Source: Flavobacterium sp. ASW18X (lineage in GTDB: Bacteria; Bacteroidota; Bacteroidia; Flavobacteriales; Flavobacteriaceae). From it: a DNA stretch of 64,000 nt. The stretch is taken from the NCBI RefSeq assembly GCF_005144745.1, contig NZ_SWKK01000004.1:248001-312000 (forward strand), given 5' to 3'. Every line of letters starts with the position of its first letter. The first letter of the stretch is position 1. The position numbers and the translations under genes are program-made. The notes below the pieces were generated by a model, which saw only the letters and a program-made list of their open reading frames with translations, made no database searches and was not told the origin of the DNA. Shown piece after piece: positions 53,869 to 62,322 of this stretch.

Positions 53869-54647
53869 GAAAACAGATTTAAGTTAAGGCCATTGATTAA
53901 AAAGACGCGTAAACCAACAAATAGTACTAATAATGCAGTGAGTAATCGAATGGCTTTGGCGGTAAATTTACCTAAGCTAATTCGCACCCCCAATTGACCA
54001 CCCAAAAAAACCGCAACTAGCAAAAGCATTATTTCTGGCCATATTACTTTTAGAGTCCCAGCGCTAATTAACCCTACTAAACCAGCGATAGAGTTTACCC
54101 AAATAAAGAAACTGGCTAAGGCTGCTATAATTATGGGTTTATCCCACTTTAGCTGATTTAAAACAGGGGCTAGAAAAATACCACCTCCTATACCTACTAA
54201 GCCTGATAGTAATCCAATACCCGCTCCCATAAAATATAAAAAAGATTTAGGATATGTTTTTGGCTCAAATTTGGCTTGTTTTTTAAGCGTTTGATAGGCT
54301 AGCGCCACAGCAGAGCTAATCAGTGCGATACCTAAAATACCAAAGAATACAACTTCTTTTAACCTAAAGCTTGCTCCCAAAAAGGCAAATGGAATACTGG
54401 TAATTATGAAAGGTAGGAATTTTTTAAGATGAAAATGACCTTTTTTGTAGTACAACCAACAACTGCTAGTGACTACTGTTAAATTGCAAAGCAAAGCGAT
54501 ACTTCTTATTGCAAAAAAACTAGTTACTACTAAAGTAAGTAGCGCTAAATAACTACTACCACCACCAAAGCCTACGCTAGAATAAAGTAACGCAATAAAA
54601 AAGAAACCAATACATAAGGCGATAAAATCAGGTTGTTGCCACATCAT
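53865..54647 (-). CDS. TauE/SafE-family membrane protein
   Basis: The protein has 260 residues with about eight transmembrane helices. The duplicated family motif is visible as SSVGFGGGSSYLALL near the start and GLLSGLVGIGGGIFLAPVLNQL in the middle. TauE/SafE proteins move sulfite, sulfoacetate or other anions. In a molybdenum cofactor operon a sulfur- or molybdate-linked anion is plausible but unproved. It overlaps MoeB-like by 20 bases at its start and moeA by 4 bases at its end; the start has two consecutive ATG codons. Confidence 0.88.
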   Translation of the reverse strand: MMWQQPDFIALCIGFFFIALLYSSVGFGGGSSYLALLTLVVTSFFAIRSIALLCNLTVVTSSCWLYYKKGHFHLKKFLPFIITSIPFAFLGASFRLKEVVFFGILGIALISSAVALAYQTLKKQAKFEPKTYPKSFLYFMGAGIGLLSGLVGIGGGIFLAPVLNQLKWDKPIIIAALASFFIWVNSIAGLVGLISAGTLKVIWPEIMLLLVAVFLGGQLGVRISLGKFTAKAIRLLTALLVLFVGLRVFLINGLNLNLFS

Positions 54648-55698
54648 ACTGCAGTAGTTTTTGCATTCCTCCTTCTACGGAAAAAATAACGCTTTTGGGG
54701 TAGTATTCTAGTGCAATAGCTGCAGCTCGCAAACTACGCTTTCCACTTTGGCAAATAAAATAGATAGGTTTGGTAAAGTCTAACTTGCCCAAGTTTGCCT
54801 TTAATTCCACTAATGGAATATGGACACTTGGTATTAAGTGTTTTAGCTCATATTCATGGCCTTCTCTTACGTCTATAATTTGAGCCGAGTTAGAAAGTAC
54901 TGCAAACGCTTTAGCTGCTATTTCTGGTATGGTACTGCATTGACTTAACTCATAACTATCTTGTAGTTCGGTTATTTGTTCTGCGCGTACTACCTTATGT
55001 AAACCAATTTTCATAGTGTGTTGCGTTAGTCCATTGTAAACTAGAAGCTTACCAGCTAACACTTCTCCTATTCCAGTCATTACTTTTACCGCTTCTAAGG
55101 CCTGGAAACTTCCTATTATCCCAGGAATAATTCCCAATACACCATTCTCATCACAATTGGGCACTTCCTCAGGGTTTGGCATAGTTGGAAACAAACAACG
55201 GTAAGTAGGTCCGTTGTTGTAATTGAATACGCTTACCTGACCTTCAAATCCGTGTAAAGCACCATAGATAAAAGGCTTATTAAGAATAACACATGCATCG
55301 TTTATTAGGTATCTCGTACCAAAATTATCAGAGGCATCTAGCACCAAATCATAGGCTTTTATAATTTCTAATGCATTTGCAGTGGTTAAATACGTAGGAT
55401 GAGATTGTAATTGCGTCTCTGAATTTTGTGCTTGTAATTTTTTAAGAGCGATACTTATCTTGGATTTACCAACTTCATTTTCTGCATATAAAACTTGACG
55501 CTGTAAATTATGGATGTCAATACAATCGCCTTCTACTAAACCCAAGGTACCTACCCCCATTGCATTTAAATATTGCAAAGCGGGCACACCTAAACCACCT
55601 AAACCCACCACTAAAATTTTAGCCACTTTTAACCTGGCTTGGGATTCTGGGCCAAATTCCTTTAAAGCAGTTTGTCTTATGTAGCGGTTTTGGGGCAT
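54628..55698 (-). CDS. MoeB/HesA-like adenylyltransferase with rhodanese domain
   Basis: The protein has 356 residues. The N-terminal ThiF/MoeB domain (about 1-245) has the nucleotide motif VGLGGLGVPALQYLNAMGVG, DLVLDASDNFGTRYLIND, and the substrate region NCDENGVLGIIPGIIG. It would adenylylate the Gly-Gly tail of MoaD. A C-terminal rhodanese domain (about 255-356) has an active-site loop FICQSGKRS able to carry a persulfide, providing sulfur. The zinc-binding CxxC pairs of E. coli MoeB are not visible. It lies next to MobA. Confidence 0.85.
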   Translation of the reverse strand: MPQNRYIRQTALKEFGPESQARLKVAKILVVGLGGLGVPALQYLNAMGVGTLGLVEGDCIDIHNLQRQVLYAENEVGKSKISIALKKLQAQNSETQLQSHPTYLTTANALEIIKAYDLVLDASDNFGTRYLINDACVILNKPFIYGALHGFEGQVSVFNYNNGPTYRCLFPTMPNPEEVPNCDENGVLGIIPGIIGSFQALEAVKVMTGIGEVLAGKLLVYNGLTQHTMKIGLHKVVRAEQITELQDSYELSQCSTIPEIAAKAFAVLSNSAQIIDVREGHEYELKHLIPSVHIPLVELKANLGKLDFTKPIYFICQSGKRSLRAAAIALEYYPKSVIFSVEGGMQKLLQYDVATT

Positions 55699-56286
55699 TT
55701 ATCCCAATTTTTGTTTAGCAAACTGATATTCTTCTAAAGTATTGGCATTGTAAAGCCACTCGTCCTGTTCTGGATATATTAGTTTGGTATCCGCATTAAT
55801 TAAGAATTTACGAGGGCAAGAGCTTTGCGCCTTGTCCATATAGGCTTTAGCATCTATAAGTCCTTGTGGCTCCCAAATAGCAATTAGTGGTTCTGGCAAT
55901 TTACTTTCTTGGGTTGCCATAGCAGTTGCAGTTTTAGTTCTATCTCTTTCCTGTACCAATTGCGCTAAAACTGCATGGTTTAATAAAGGTAAATCGCACG
56001 CAAGCACCAACCATGCCACATTGGGATGTTTTTTATGAGCACTTAAAATGCCATTTAAAGGACCTTTATACTCATTTAAATCAATTATAATTCTCTCTTT
56101 TGGAATCCTTTCATCTTGATTAGGTCTAACACTATAATAAACTGCATCACAGTATGCAGATAATAATTGATAAAGGTATTCCCGTTGAGGAACGTCATGA
56201 TACTGCAATAAGCCTTTATCCTTACCCATCCGGGTACTTTTACCACCAGAAAGTACCAATCCGTATATTTTTGTCGCCTGATTCAT
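55699..56286 (-). CDS. mobA: Molybdenum cofactor guanylyltransferase MobA
   Basis: I start this at the ATG at 56286 (MNQATKIYGLVLSGGKSTRMG), because an upstream Met overlaps moaA and precedes no family sequence. The protein has 195 residues. It has the GTP-binding motif LVLSGGKSTRMGKDKGLLQY, then IDLNEYKGPLNGILSAH and the metal Asp in LVLACDLPLLN. MobA links GMP to the cofactor. Its presence beside a hydroxylase that would usually take the cytosine form means it may serve other enzymes too. It overlaps moaA by zero bases, 10 bases after its stop. Confidence 0.9.
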   Translation of the reverse strand: MNQATKIYGLVLSGGKSTRMGKDKGLLQYHDVPQREYLYQLLSAYCDAVYYSVRPNQDERIPKERIIIDLNEYKGPLNGILSAHKKHPNVAWLVLACDLPLLNHAVLAQLVQERDRTKTATAMATQESKLPEPLIAIWEPQGLIDAKAYMDKAQSSCPRKFLINADTKLIYPEQDEWLYNANTLEEYQFAKQKLG

Positions 56287-56296
56287 ATATAAAATT

Positions 56297-57280
56297 TTAA
56301 CCACCAATAGAAGTCATAGAACTATCAAAAACTGCTTGATGTTCTTGCTGTGCTTCGAATCCTGTTTTGGCACGGTTGCTTACCGTTTGTTGTAGTAATT
56401 TCTTTACCACTTCATCATCACTAGATTGCCTCAACAAATCTCGCAGATTAGCTTTAGGCTTGCCGTACAAACAAGTTATGATGTCTCCTGTAGCGGTAAT
56501 ACGTAGTCGGTTACAGCTACCACAAAAGGTTCTGCTGAAAGATGGTATGATGCCAAAAGTACTTTGGTGACCTTTAATTTGATAGTTGATAGATGTAGAT
56601 GTAACTGGCGAAACTAATTTCTTAATATCAGGATATCGTTCCTTTATGTGCTCAAAAATGGCTTTATAGTTCCATTTTATATGCTCAAATTGTTTACTTC
56701 CTCCATTAAATGGCATTTCTTCTAAAAAACGAACACTTACAGGATAGTGGCGCATAACCTCTAAAATAGACAGGATATCTTGTTCGTTTTGACCCTCCAA
56801 TACAATAAAATTGATACGTACATTAAAGCCTTCTGTAATTAAACGTATTAGGTTTTCATGAACCGTATCATAATGGGGTCTCCTGGTAATGCGTTCAAAA
56901 GTTGCTTTGTCTATAGCATCCAAACTTACATTGATATTTTTGATACCTAATGCTTTTAATTCATCAATATGTGGACCAATTAAAGTGGCATTTGTTGTGA
57001 TAGAAATGTCATTAAGCCCATCTAATGCACTCATGTAACGCATTAATTCCATCACATCTTTCCGCACAAAGGGCTCTCCCCCAGTTATTCTAATTTTATC
57101 AATGCCCTGCGCCACACTTAAGGAAGCAACACGTTTTAATTCGGCTATAGACAATAATTGGTCATTTTTTACAAAATTGATACCCTCACTAGGCATGCAA
57201 TAATTGCATCTAAGATTGCATCGGTCTGTAACCGCCAATCTTAAATAATTAAGAACTCTATTATGATTGTCTATCAACAT
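56297..57280 (-). CDS. moaA: GTP 3',8-cyclase MoaA
   Basis: This 327-residue radical SAM enzyme catalyses the first step of molybdopterin synthesis. The N-terminal cluster motif is CNLRCNYCMP, with RITGGEPFVRKD following. The C-terminal cluster is in CGSCNRLRITATGDIITC, and the extreme end is SIGG, the conserved di-Gly tail. The next leftward gene is mobA. MoaC, the partner enzyme, is not in this operon. Confidence 0.97.
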   Translation of the reverse strand: MLIDNHNRVLNYLRLAVTDRCNLRCNYCMPSEGINFVKNDQLLSIAELKRVASLSVAQGIDKIRITGGEPFVRKDVMELMRYMSALDGLNDISITTNATLIGPHIDELKALGIKNINVSLDAIDKATFERITRRPHYDTVHENLIRLITEGFNVRINFIVLEGQNEQDILSILEVMRHYPVSVRFLEEMPFNGGSKQFEHIKWNYKAIFEHIKERYPDIKKLVSPVTSTSINYQIKGHQSTFGIIPSFSRTFCGSCNRLRITATGDIITCLYGKPKANLRDLLRQSSDDEVVKKLLQQTVSNRAKTGFEAQQEHQAVFDSSMTSIGG

Positions 57281-57289
57281 ACATCAAAT

Positions 57290-57928
57290 TTAAAACTTGT
57301 AATCCACATTACCGTTCTTAGGGTCAAAAACTCCTGGGTAATGCTCTAGCAGGTTCTTCATCATAAAATCTACAGGAACATCTTCAAAACTGCCATAATC
57401 TTCTAGATATTCCATGAACTGTTGGCCGTCCGTATTATATTCTTGGAACATAGAATCAGTCTTACCATCAAATTCTAAAGGAGCCACTTTACATAAAATA
57501 CATAACTCTTTATTAAAGGCTGGTGTTGCCTTAATCCACCACCCGTCTAAATATACCTCTACCATCCCGTGTGGGGTTAAAATATTAGTGCCAAAGCGGT
57601 TTGTAAGCCTTTCTACAGCAATGTGGTTGGTTACTTTGGCCAACCTAATACGTGCAGGTATGTTTAAACCACGTAGTGCTGCGGTAAGTAAAATAGCTTT
57701 ATCTACACAGTGCCCTTCTTTTTGTTTAGCGAGATAGCTGGCTTTGAATTTATCTTTATTTAAGGTGATATTATAAGCATTATAGCGATAACCATCCCTT
57801 ATTTTAGTGTAAACACCGATGGCTTTTTCTTTTAGCGATAATGAATCAGACTTAAATTCAGCTATCAGCCCTTGTATTTCGGGCGAATTGTAATCCAAAA
57901 AAGTTGTTGCTGCAGTATATTGCTCCAT
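57290..57928 (-). CDS. Transglutaminase-like protein in the molybdenum cofactor operon
   Basis: The protein has 212 residues without a signal peptide. A transglutaminase-like catalytic pair is visible: Cys in KEGHCVDKAILLTAALRG and His in PHGMVEVYLDGWWIKATPAFN. The KATPAFN segment fits a bacterial subgroup of the fold that lacks the usual Asp in that position. Such proteins can be peptidases or amidases. No role in cofactor synthesis is known to me. It sits between moaD (3 bases) and moaA (9 bases), so it is firmly part of the operon. Confidence 0.8.
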   Translation of the reverse strand: MEQYTAATTFLDYNSPEIQGLIAEFKSDSLSLKEKAIGVYTKIRDGYRYNAYNITLNKDKFKASYLAKQKEGHCVDKAILLTAALRGLNIPARIRLAKVTNHIAVERLTNRFGTNILTPHGMVEVYLDGWWIKATPAFNKELCILCKVAPLEFDGKTDSMFQEYNTDGQQFMEYLEDYGSFEDVPVDFMMKNLLEHYPGVFDPKNGNVDYKF

Positions 57929-57931
57929 AGG

Positions 57932-58186
57932 CTATCCTCCACTTACGGGTGGTATTAATGCAATTTCGTCATAAGAATTAATACTTTCCTCATCTTTTGC
58001 GTAATTATTATTTACTGCAATTGCCAGAGAAGATAAATTTTTCATAGCTGGGTATCTTTTAAACAAAAATTCCTTTAGCTCTTTTACGGTCTTTGGGATG
58101 GGTTTACCCATGATGTTAGTGGTAGGTATAGAAAGAGAAGGGCTACCAACAATATCTTTGGTAACCCCGAATAATAATATGGTCAT
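57932..58186 (-). CDS. moaD: MoaD/ThiS-family sulfur carrier
   Basis: This 84-residue small beta-grasp protein ends in VSGG, the di-Gly tail that is adenylylated and converted to thiocarboxylate. The body (VKELKEFLFKRYPAMKNLSSLAIAVNNNYA, then DEIALIPPVSGG) matches MoaD. It supplies sulfur for molybdopterin synthase; the large subunit MoaE is not in this operon. The MoeB-like protein in the same operon is its likely activating enzyme. Confidence 0.9.
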   Translation of the reverse strand: MTILLFGVTKDIVGSPSLSIPTTNIMGKPIPKTVKELKEFLFKRYPAMKNLSSLAIAVNNNYAKDEESINSYDEIALIPPVSGG

Positions 58187-58196
58187 AAGTTATGCT

Positions 58197-60437
58197 TTAT
58201 CCTAAAATTTCTTGTTTTTGGGGTTTTAATAATTCTGGAAATTTTGTGAATGGTTGTTGGTAAAGTCTGTTGCCTGTTGCTGCTTTAATAGCATTGGCTA
58301 CAGCCGCACCTGCAGGTGGTAAAGTTGGTTCTCCTAAGCCAGTAGGAGCAAAATCATTTTCTATAAAATACGTCTCCACTTTAGGAGCTTCTTTCATTCG
58401 TATTAAGCGGTATCGGTCAAAGTTTTTAGCACTTGGCATCCCCTCTGTAAAGGTAAAGTCTCCGTACATGGCATGGCCAACCCCATCTACAACACCACCT
58501 TCTATTTGGTTTAGAGCTCCTAACGGGTTAACCACAATACCACAATCCACAACAACGGTTACTTTTTTAACCACAGGATTGCCATTTTCCAAGACTACAT
58601 CTGCCACCTCCGCAACATGTGTATTATGGCAATAGTAATTTACAAAGCCTTGATAGGTATCTTTGGGTTGTTTACCCCATCCAGATTTTTCTACAGCCGT
58701 CTCAATTACTTTGGCCATACGGTCTGGGTTGTATTCTATGCGCTCATCAGCGTCTGCATCTACCTTTTTAAGTAAATCTAAACGCATTTGTATTTTATCT
58801 ACATTGATGGTCTCTGCCAATTCATCAAAGAAACTTTGTTCTGCAAACGCCAAAAAATTGGTATATGGCGCACGCCATGCTCCCGTGGTAATATTACTTT
58901 TTAAAGCGGCAACATCTACCTTATAATTCGCTACAGCGCCTGCGGGAAAAAAATTGGGTATCAAACCGTACATATTAGCGTTAACCGCAGCTTCTTTTAA
59001 ATGATAAGCAACTAGTTCACCATCCTTAATCCCGGCTTTTATACGGTATTTGGTAGCCATCCGGTAGATGCCGTCATTCATGTCGTCCTCTCTAGAATAG
59101 ACGATTTTTACTGGTTTTCTAATGCTATTGGCTATCTCTGCAGCTTCTAGCACAAAATCACCATAAAGCCTTCTACCAAAACCACCACCCATACGGGTCA
59201 TTTCCAATTCAATTTCTTCTGGTTTTCTGTCTAGCATAGTCGCTACAGTACCCGCTTTCCATTGCGGGGTTTGTATAGGACCTACCAAATGTACTTTCTC
59301 ATCTGTAACATGAGCAAAAAAGTTCATGGGCTCTAAACAATTATGAGGTAAAAAAGGAGATTCGTACGTGCGTTCCAAAATTTGGTCCGCAGTTGCAAAG
59401 GCCTCTTCTACATCACCATCCTCTCTCATCGTAGTAAAATCTTTACCATCTAAAAGGGCTGTTAATTTTTCATTATGTAACGCAGTGCTTTCTAGTTCAG
59501 ACGTGTTTTGCCATTCTGCCTCTATTGCCTTCTTGGCCTTCATTGCTTGCCAAGTACTTTTTGCAATGACTACAACTTTATCTGTCTTAGCTAAAATAGC
59601 CTCAATGTTAGGCATAGCGTCTATCAATTTACGGGCGCCTTTACCAATAGTGATTACATCTAAAACGCCATCCATTTTTTTGGCTGCTTCCGCGTCAAAA
59701 AAAGAAAGACTTTGACCAAAAGCAGGTGGGCGTACCACAGCAGCATAAACCATACCTTCTGCTTTATAATCAATACCAAACAGTGGTTTACCAGTCGTAA
59801 TCTTATCAATATCTACATTTTGTGCGTCCGTACCAATTATGGTAAAATCTTTTGGGTCTTTTAGCGTAACATTTTCTGGTACTTCTAATTTTGCGGCCTC
59901 ATTTACAACCTCCCCGTAGCCTAGAGTCTCATTCGTTTTTGTGTTGGTAATAACTCCTGCTTTAACAGTACAATCCTCTGGTGCTACACCCCATTGCGTT
60001 GCGGCAGCATTCACCAACATCTGTCTAGCTGTTGCGCCAGTTTGCCGTAAAGGCTCCCAACCCTGTCTAATAGATTGGCTCCCACCAGCTACCTGTCTGG
60101 TGAAATTTTTAGTATCTAATTTGGCTTGTTGAACATAGACATTTTCCCATGCCACATCCAATTCTTCTGCAATAAGCATAGGCATAGCAGTTTTAACGCC
60201 TTGCCCTATTTCTGGATTGGGAGAAAAAATAGTTACCGTACCATCTTCTGCAATCTTTATATAGGCATTAAAATCCTGATAATTCAATTGCGATAAATCT
60301 TTAGGAGGTATAAAGGTTTGTTCTGTTTTAGCTTTGCAAGCCTGAAAAAGGTTAAATCCTATAAGCATACCTCCACCAGCAAGGCCAGAGGTTCTCATAA
60401 AGGACCTTCTACTAAACGTATTTTTTGATGTCTTCAT
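58197..60437 (-). CDS. Molybdenum hydroxylase large subunit, IorB-like, Tat-exported
   Basis: The protein has 746 residues. The N terminus has a twin-arginine signal (SRRSFMRTSGLAGGGMLIGFN) and a following Cys, perhaps also a lipoprotein site. The body is the molybdopterin-binding subunit of the xanthine-dehydrogenase/isoquinoline-1-oxidoreductase beta type (IGQGVKTAMPMLIAEEL, GGGFGRRLYGDFVLEAAEIA, and LGEPTLPPAGAAVANAIKAATG with the active-site Glu). It would hydroxylate an aldehyde or N-heterocycle in the periplasm. It is 24 bases after the 2Fe-2S subunit. Confidence 0.9.
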   Translation of the reverse strand: MKTSKNTFSRRSFMRTSGLAGGGMLIGFNLFQACKAKTEQTFIPPKDLSQLNYQDFNAYIKIAEDGTVTIFSPNPEIGQGVKTAMPMLIAEELDVAWENVYVQQAKLDTKNFTRQVAGGSQSIRQGWEPLRQTGATARQMLVNAAATQWGVAPEDCTVKAGVITNTKTNETLGYGEVVNEAAKLEVPENVTLKDPKDFTIIGTDAQNVDIDKITTGKPLFGIDYKAEGMVYAAVVRPPAFGQSLSFFDAEAAKKMDGVLDVITIGKGARKLIDAMPNIEAILAKTDKVVVIAKSTWQAMKAKKAIEAEWQNTSELESTALHNEKLTALLDGKDFTTMREDGDVEEAFATADQILERTYESPFLPHNCLEPMNFFAHVTDEKVHLVGPIQTPQWKAGTVATMLDRKPEEIELEMTRMGGGFGRRLYGDFVLEAAEIANSIRKPVKIVYSREDDMNDGIYRMATKYRIKAGIKDGELVAYHLKEAAVNANMYGLIPNFFPAGAVANYKVDVAALKSNITTGAWRAPYTNFLAFAEQSFFDELAETINVDKIQMRLDLLKKVDADADERIEYNPDRMAKVIETAVEKSGWGKQPKDTYQGFVNYYCHNTHVAEVADVVLENGNPVVKKVTVVVDCGIVVNPLGALNQIEGGVVDGVGHAMYGDFTFTEGMPSAKNFDRYRLIRMKEAPKVETYFIENDFAPTGLGEPTLPPAGAAVANAIKAATGNRLYQQPFTKFPELLKPQKQEILG

Positions 60438-60461
60438 TTGTTTTGATGCTTATATTAAGGA

Positions 60462-60923
60462 TTATCCCATATGCTTTGCTGCCTCTTCTACAGCTCTGTA
60501 AATTCTGTTATAACTACCGCATCTACAAATATTTCCATGCATAGCATTTTTAATATCTTCTTCTGTAGGGTTGGCATTTTTTTCTAAAAATGCCGCTGCT
60601 GTCATCATCTGTCCTGCTTGGCAATAACCGCATTGTGGTACGTCTATTTTTTTCCAGGCTTGCTGCACTGGATGTTCTCCATGCTCGGACAGCCCTTCTA
60701 TAGTAGTAATATTTTTACCATCAATTTGTTCTAAAGTAAGGCTGCAACTACGCATTGGGGTGCCATCCACGTGTATGGTACATGCACCACATTGACCAAT
60801 ACCACAACCAAATTTGGTTCCTACTAAATCTAGGTGGTCTCTTAAAACCCATAGTACTGGAGTGTCTGCGGTAACCTCTACAGTTTGTGAAGCTCCATTG
60901 ACATTTATTTGATAACTAGGCAT
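60462..60923 (-). CDS. 2Fe-2S subunit of molybdenum hydroxylase, IorA-like
   Basis: The protein has 153 residues. It carries two 2Fe-2S clusters: CGIGQCGACTIHVDGTPMRSC in the N-terminal ferredoxin domain and CGYCQAGQMM with GNICRCGSY in the C-terminal helical domain. It passes electrons from the molybdenum subunit. No signal peptide is present, so it probably rides with the Tat-exported large subunit. It is the first gene of the eleven-gene operon, preceded by a good -7 box. Confidence 0.93.
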   Translation of the reverse strand: MPSYQINVNGASQTVEVTADTPVLWVLRDHLDLVGTKFGCGIGQCGACTIHVDGTPMRSCSLTLEQIDGKNITTIEGLSEHGEHPVQQAWKKIDVPQCGYCQAGQMMTAAAFLEKNANPTEEDIKNAMHGNICRCGSYNRIYRAVEEAAKHMG

Positions 60924-60942
60924 AATTTAGTCGTATTTTTCT

Positions 60943-60950
60943 CAAAGGTA
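60943..60950 (-). promoter_or_regulatory. -7 promoter box of the molybdenum operon
   Basis: Read leftward, TACCTTTG matches TAnnTTTG and lies 20 bases before the first gene. A clear -33 TTG at the proper spacing is not seen. Confidence 0.5.
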
Positions 60951-61066
60951 AGTTATCAATTTATGATGAAGTACTACTATTTTTAACCCATACCTTCTTT
61001 ATTTTAACTTTTATTTAGGCATATCAATTAGAAGGATACAAAAATTTCTGCACGATTATTGCGTTG

Positions 61067-61074
61067 TACATTTG
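61067..61074 (+). promoter_or_regulatory. -7 promoter box of the VWA lipoprotein gene
   Basis: TACATTTG matches TAnnTTTG. A transcription start near 61081 would leave the ATG at 61064 outside the message, supporting the start at 61088. Confidence 0.5.
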
Positions 61075-61087
61075 GAACCTAAAAATT

Positions 61088-62188
61088 ATGAAAATGATAA
61101 ACTACACAAAGAGTGTGTTGTGCCTATTGGTACTGTCTTTAATTTTCTCCTGTGGAAATGCTGATGATGATGTCAACTTTCAATTAAATGAAGGTAATGG
61201 AGAGCTAGGTAAAGGTAAAGAACCAGACGATTGTTTAAATTTTGGCGAAAGCGATTTAATTCTCTCCATACAAGATGAATACACTACCCTGCCAGGGAAA
61301 GTTTCAATTCTATTTAAAGTTAGCGATAGCGATGGCAACCCAGTAGCAGGCCTAACAGCAAATAAATTCACTATTTACGAACAAGGTAGAAATGATGATT
61401 GTTTTAATACGATCTCTTCTAGTGAGTCTTTTGCTCGTATTTCTCCCAATAGTCAGGTATTCAGCAATAACACCTTACTAGTATTAGACCTAAGTAACTC
61501 GGTTTTACAAGGTAGTTTGGCAGAGTTAAAGAATGCAGCTACTAGCTTTGTAAATAATGTAATGCCAGCAACACAATCAGAATCTTTTAAAATGGCAATT
61601 TATTGGTTTGATGGAGAAGATGAATTACATTTATTAAACGATTTAACCTCTTCTGCTACAGAATTAACAGCAGCAATAGATGGCATTACAGAAGATATTA
61701 GCAATGACCCTTCAACAGATTTGTACGGAGCAGTACTTAAAACAACTAAGAAAGCGGAAGAATTGGTAAAATCGACTTCTTCTGACGATAATATTAGCGC
61801 TGCATCTGTGGTTTTATTTACCGATGGAACAGACCAAGCTTCTAGATATAAAGAGGCAGACGCCATCAAAGCTGTAGAAGATGCTAACAGAAATATTTCA
61901 TTCTTTACCATTGGTTTAGGTGCAGAAATAGATACTCAAGTTTTAGAAAATATTGGTAAGACCTCTAGTGTAGTTGCGGCCAATGCTGCCGAATTAGAAA
62001 CTACGTTTAACCAAATCTCGGCAAGAGTATCAGAACAAGCAAATAGCTTTTATTTGTTTGAGTACTGCACCCCAAAAAGAGATGGTAGTGGTGAGAGCAA
62101 CTTGGTAATCCGTGTAATAAATGGTACCAAACAGGGGGCAGTGCAAACCAAGTTTAGTGCTAATGGCTTTACCGGTGGTTGCGAATAA
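61088..62188 (+). CDS. VWA-domain lipoprotein
   Basis: I start this at 61088 (MKMINYTKSVLCLLVLSLIFSC, lipoprotein Cys at residue 22); a promoter box at 61067-61074 supports this over the ATG at 61064. The protein has 366 residues and is a von Willebrand A domain protein. The metal-dependent adhesion site DxSxS is in VLDLSNSVL, and the second half (VVLFTDGTDQASRYKEADAI) carries the Thr and Asp contacts. It is probably a surface-displayed binding protein. A terminator follows, so it is a single-gene unit. Confidence 0.85.
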   Translation: MKMINYTKSVLCLLVLSLIFSCGNADDDVNFQLNEGNGELGKGKEPDDCLNFGESDLILSIQDEYTTLPGKVSILFKVSDSDGNPVAGLTANKFTIYEQGRNDDCFNTISSSESFARISPNSQVFSNNTLLVLDLSNSVLQGSLAELKNAATSFVNNVMPATQSESFKMAIYWFDGEDELHLLNDLTSSATELTAAIDGITEDISNDPSTDLYGAVLKTTKKAEELVKSTSSDDNISAASVVLFTDGTDQASRYKEADAIKAVEDANRNISFFTIGLGAEIDTQVLENIGKTSSVVAANAAELETTFNQISARVSEQANSFYLFEYCTPKRDGSGESNLVIRVINGTKQGAVQTKFSANGFTGGCE

Positions 62189-62220
62189 TTTAAAAGTTTA
62201 ACATACTGAAATTCAGTTTC

Positions 62221-62252
62221 AAAAGTCCGTCTGTCTAAGACGGACTTTTTTT
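62221..62252 (+). terminator. Rho-independent terminator
   Basis: AAAAGTCCGTCT and AGACGGACTTTT form a perfect 12-bp stem with a 5-base loop, followed by more T residues. Confidence 0.9.
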
Positions 62253-62322
62253 ATATGATCCAAAAACGAATTTGGTGCGTACATATAAAGTGAAAGATTT
62301 ATGAACACTTAAAATTTTCAAA

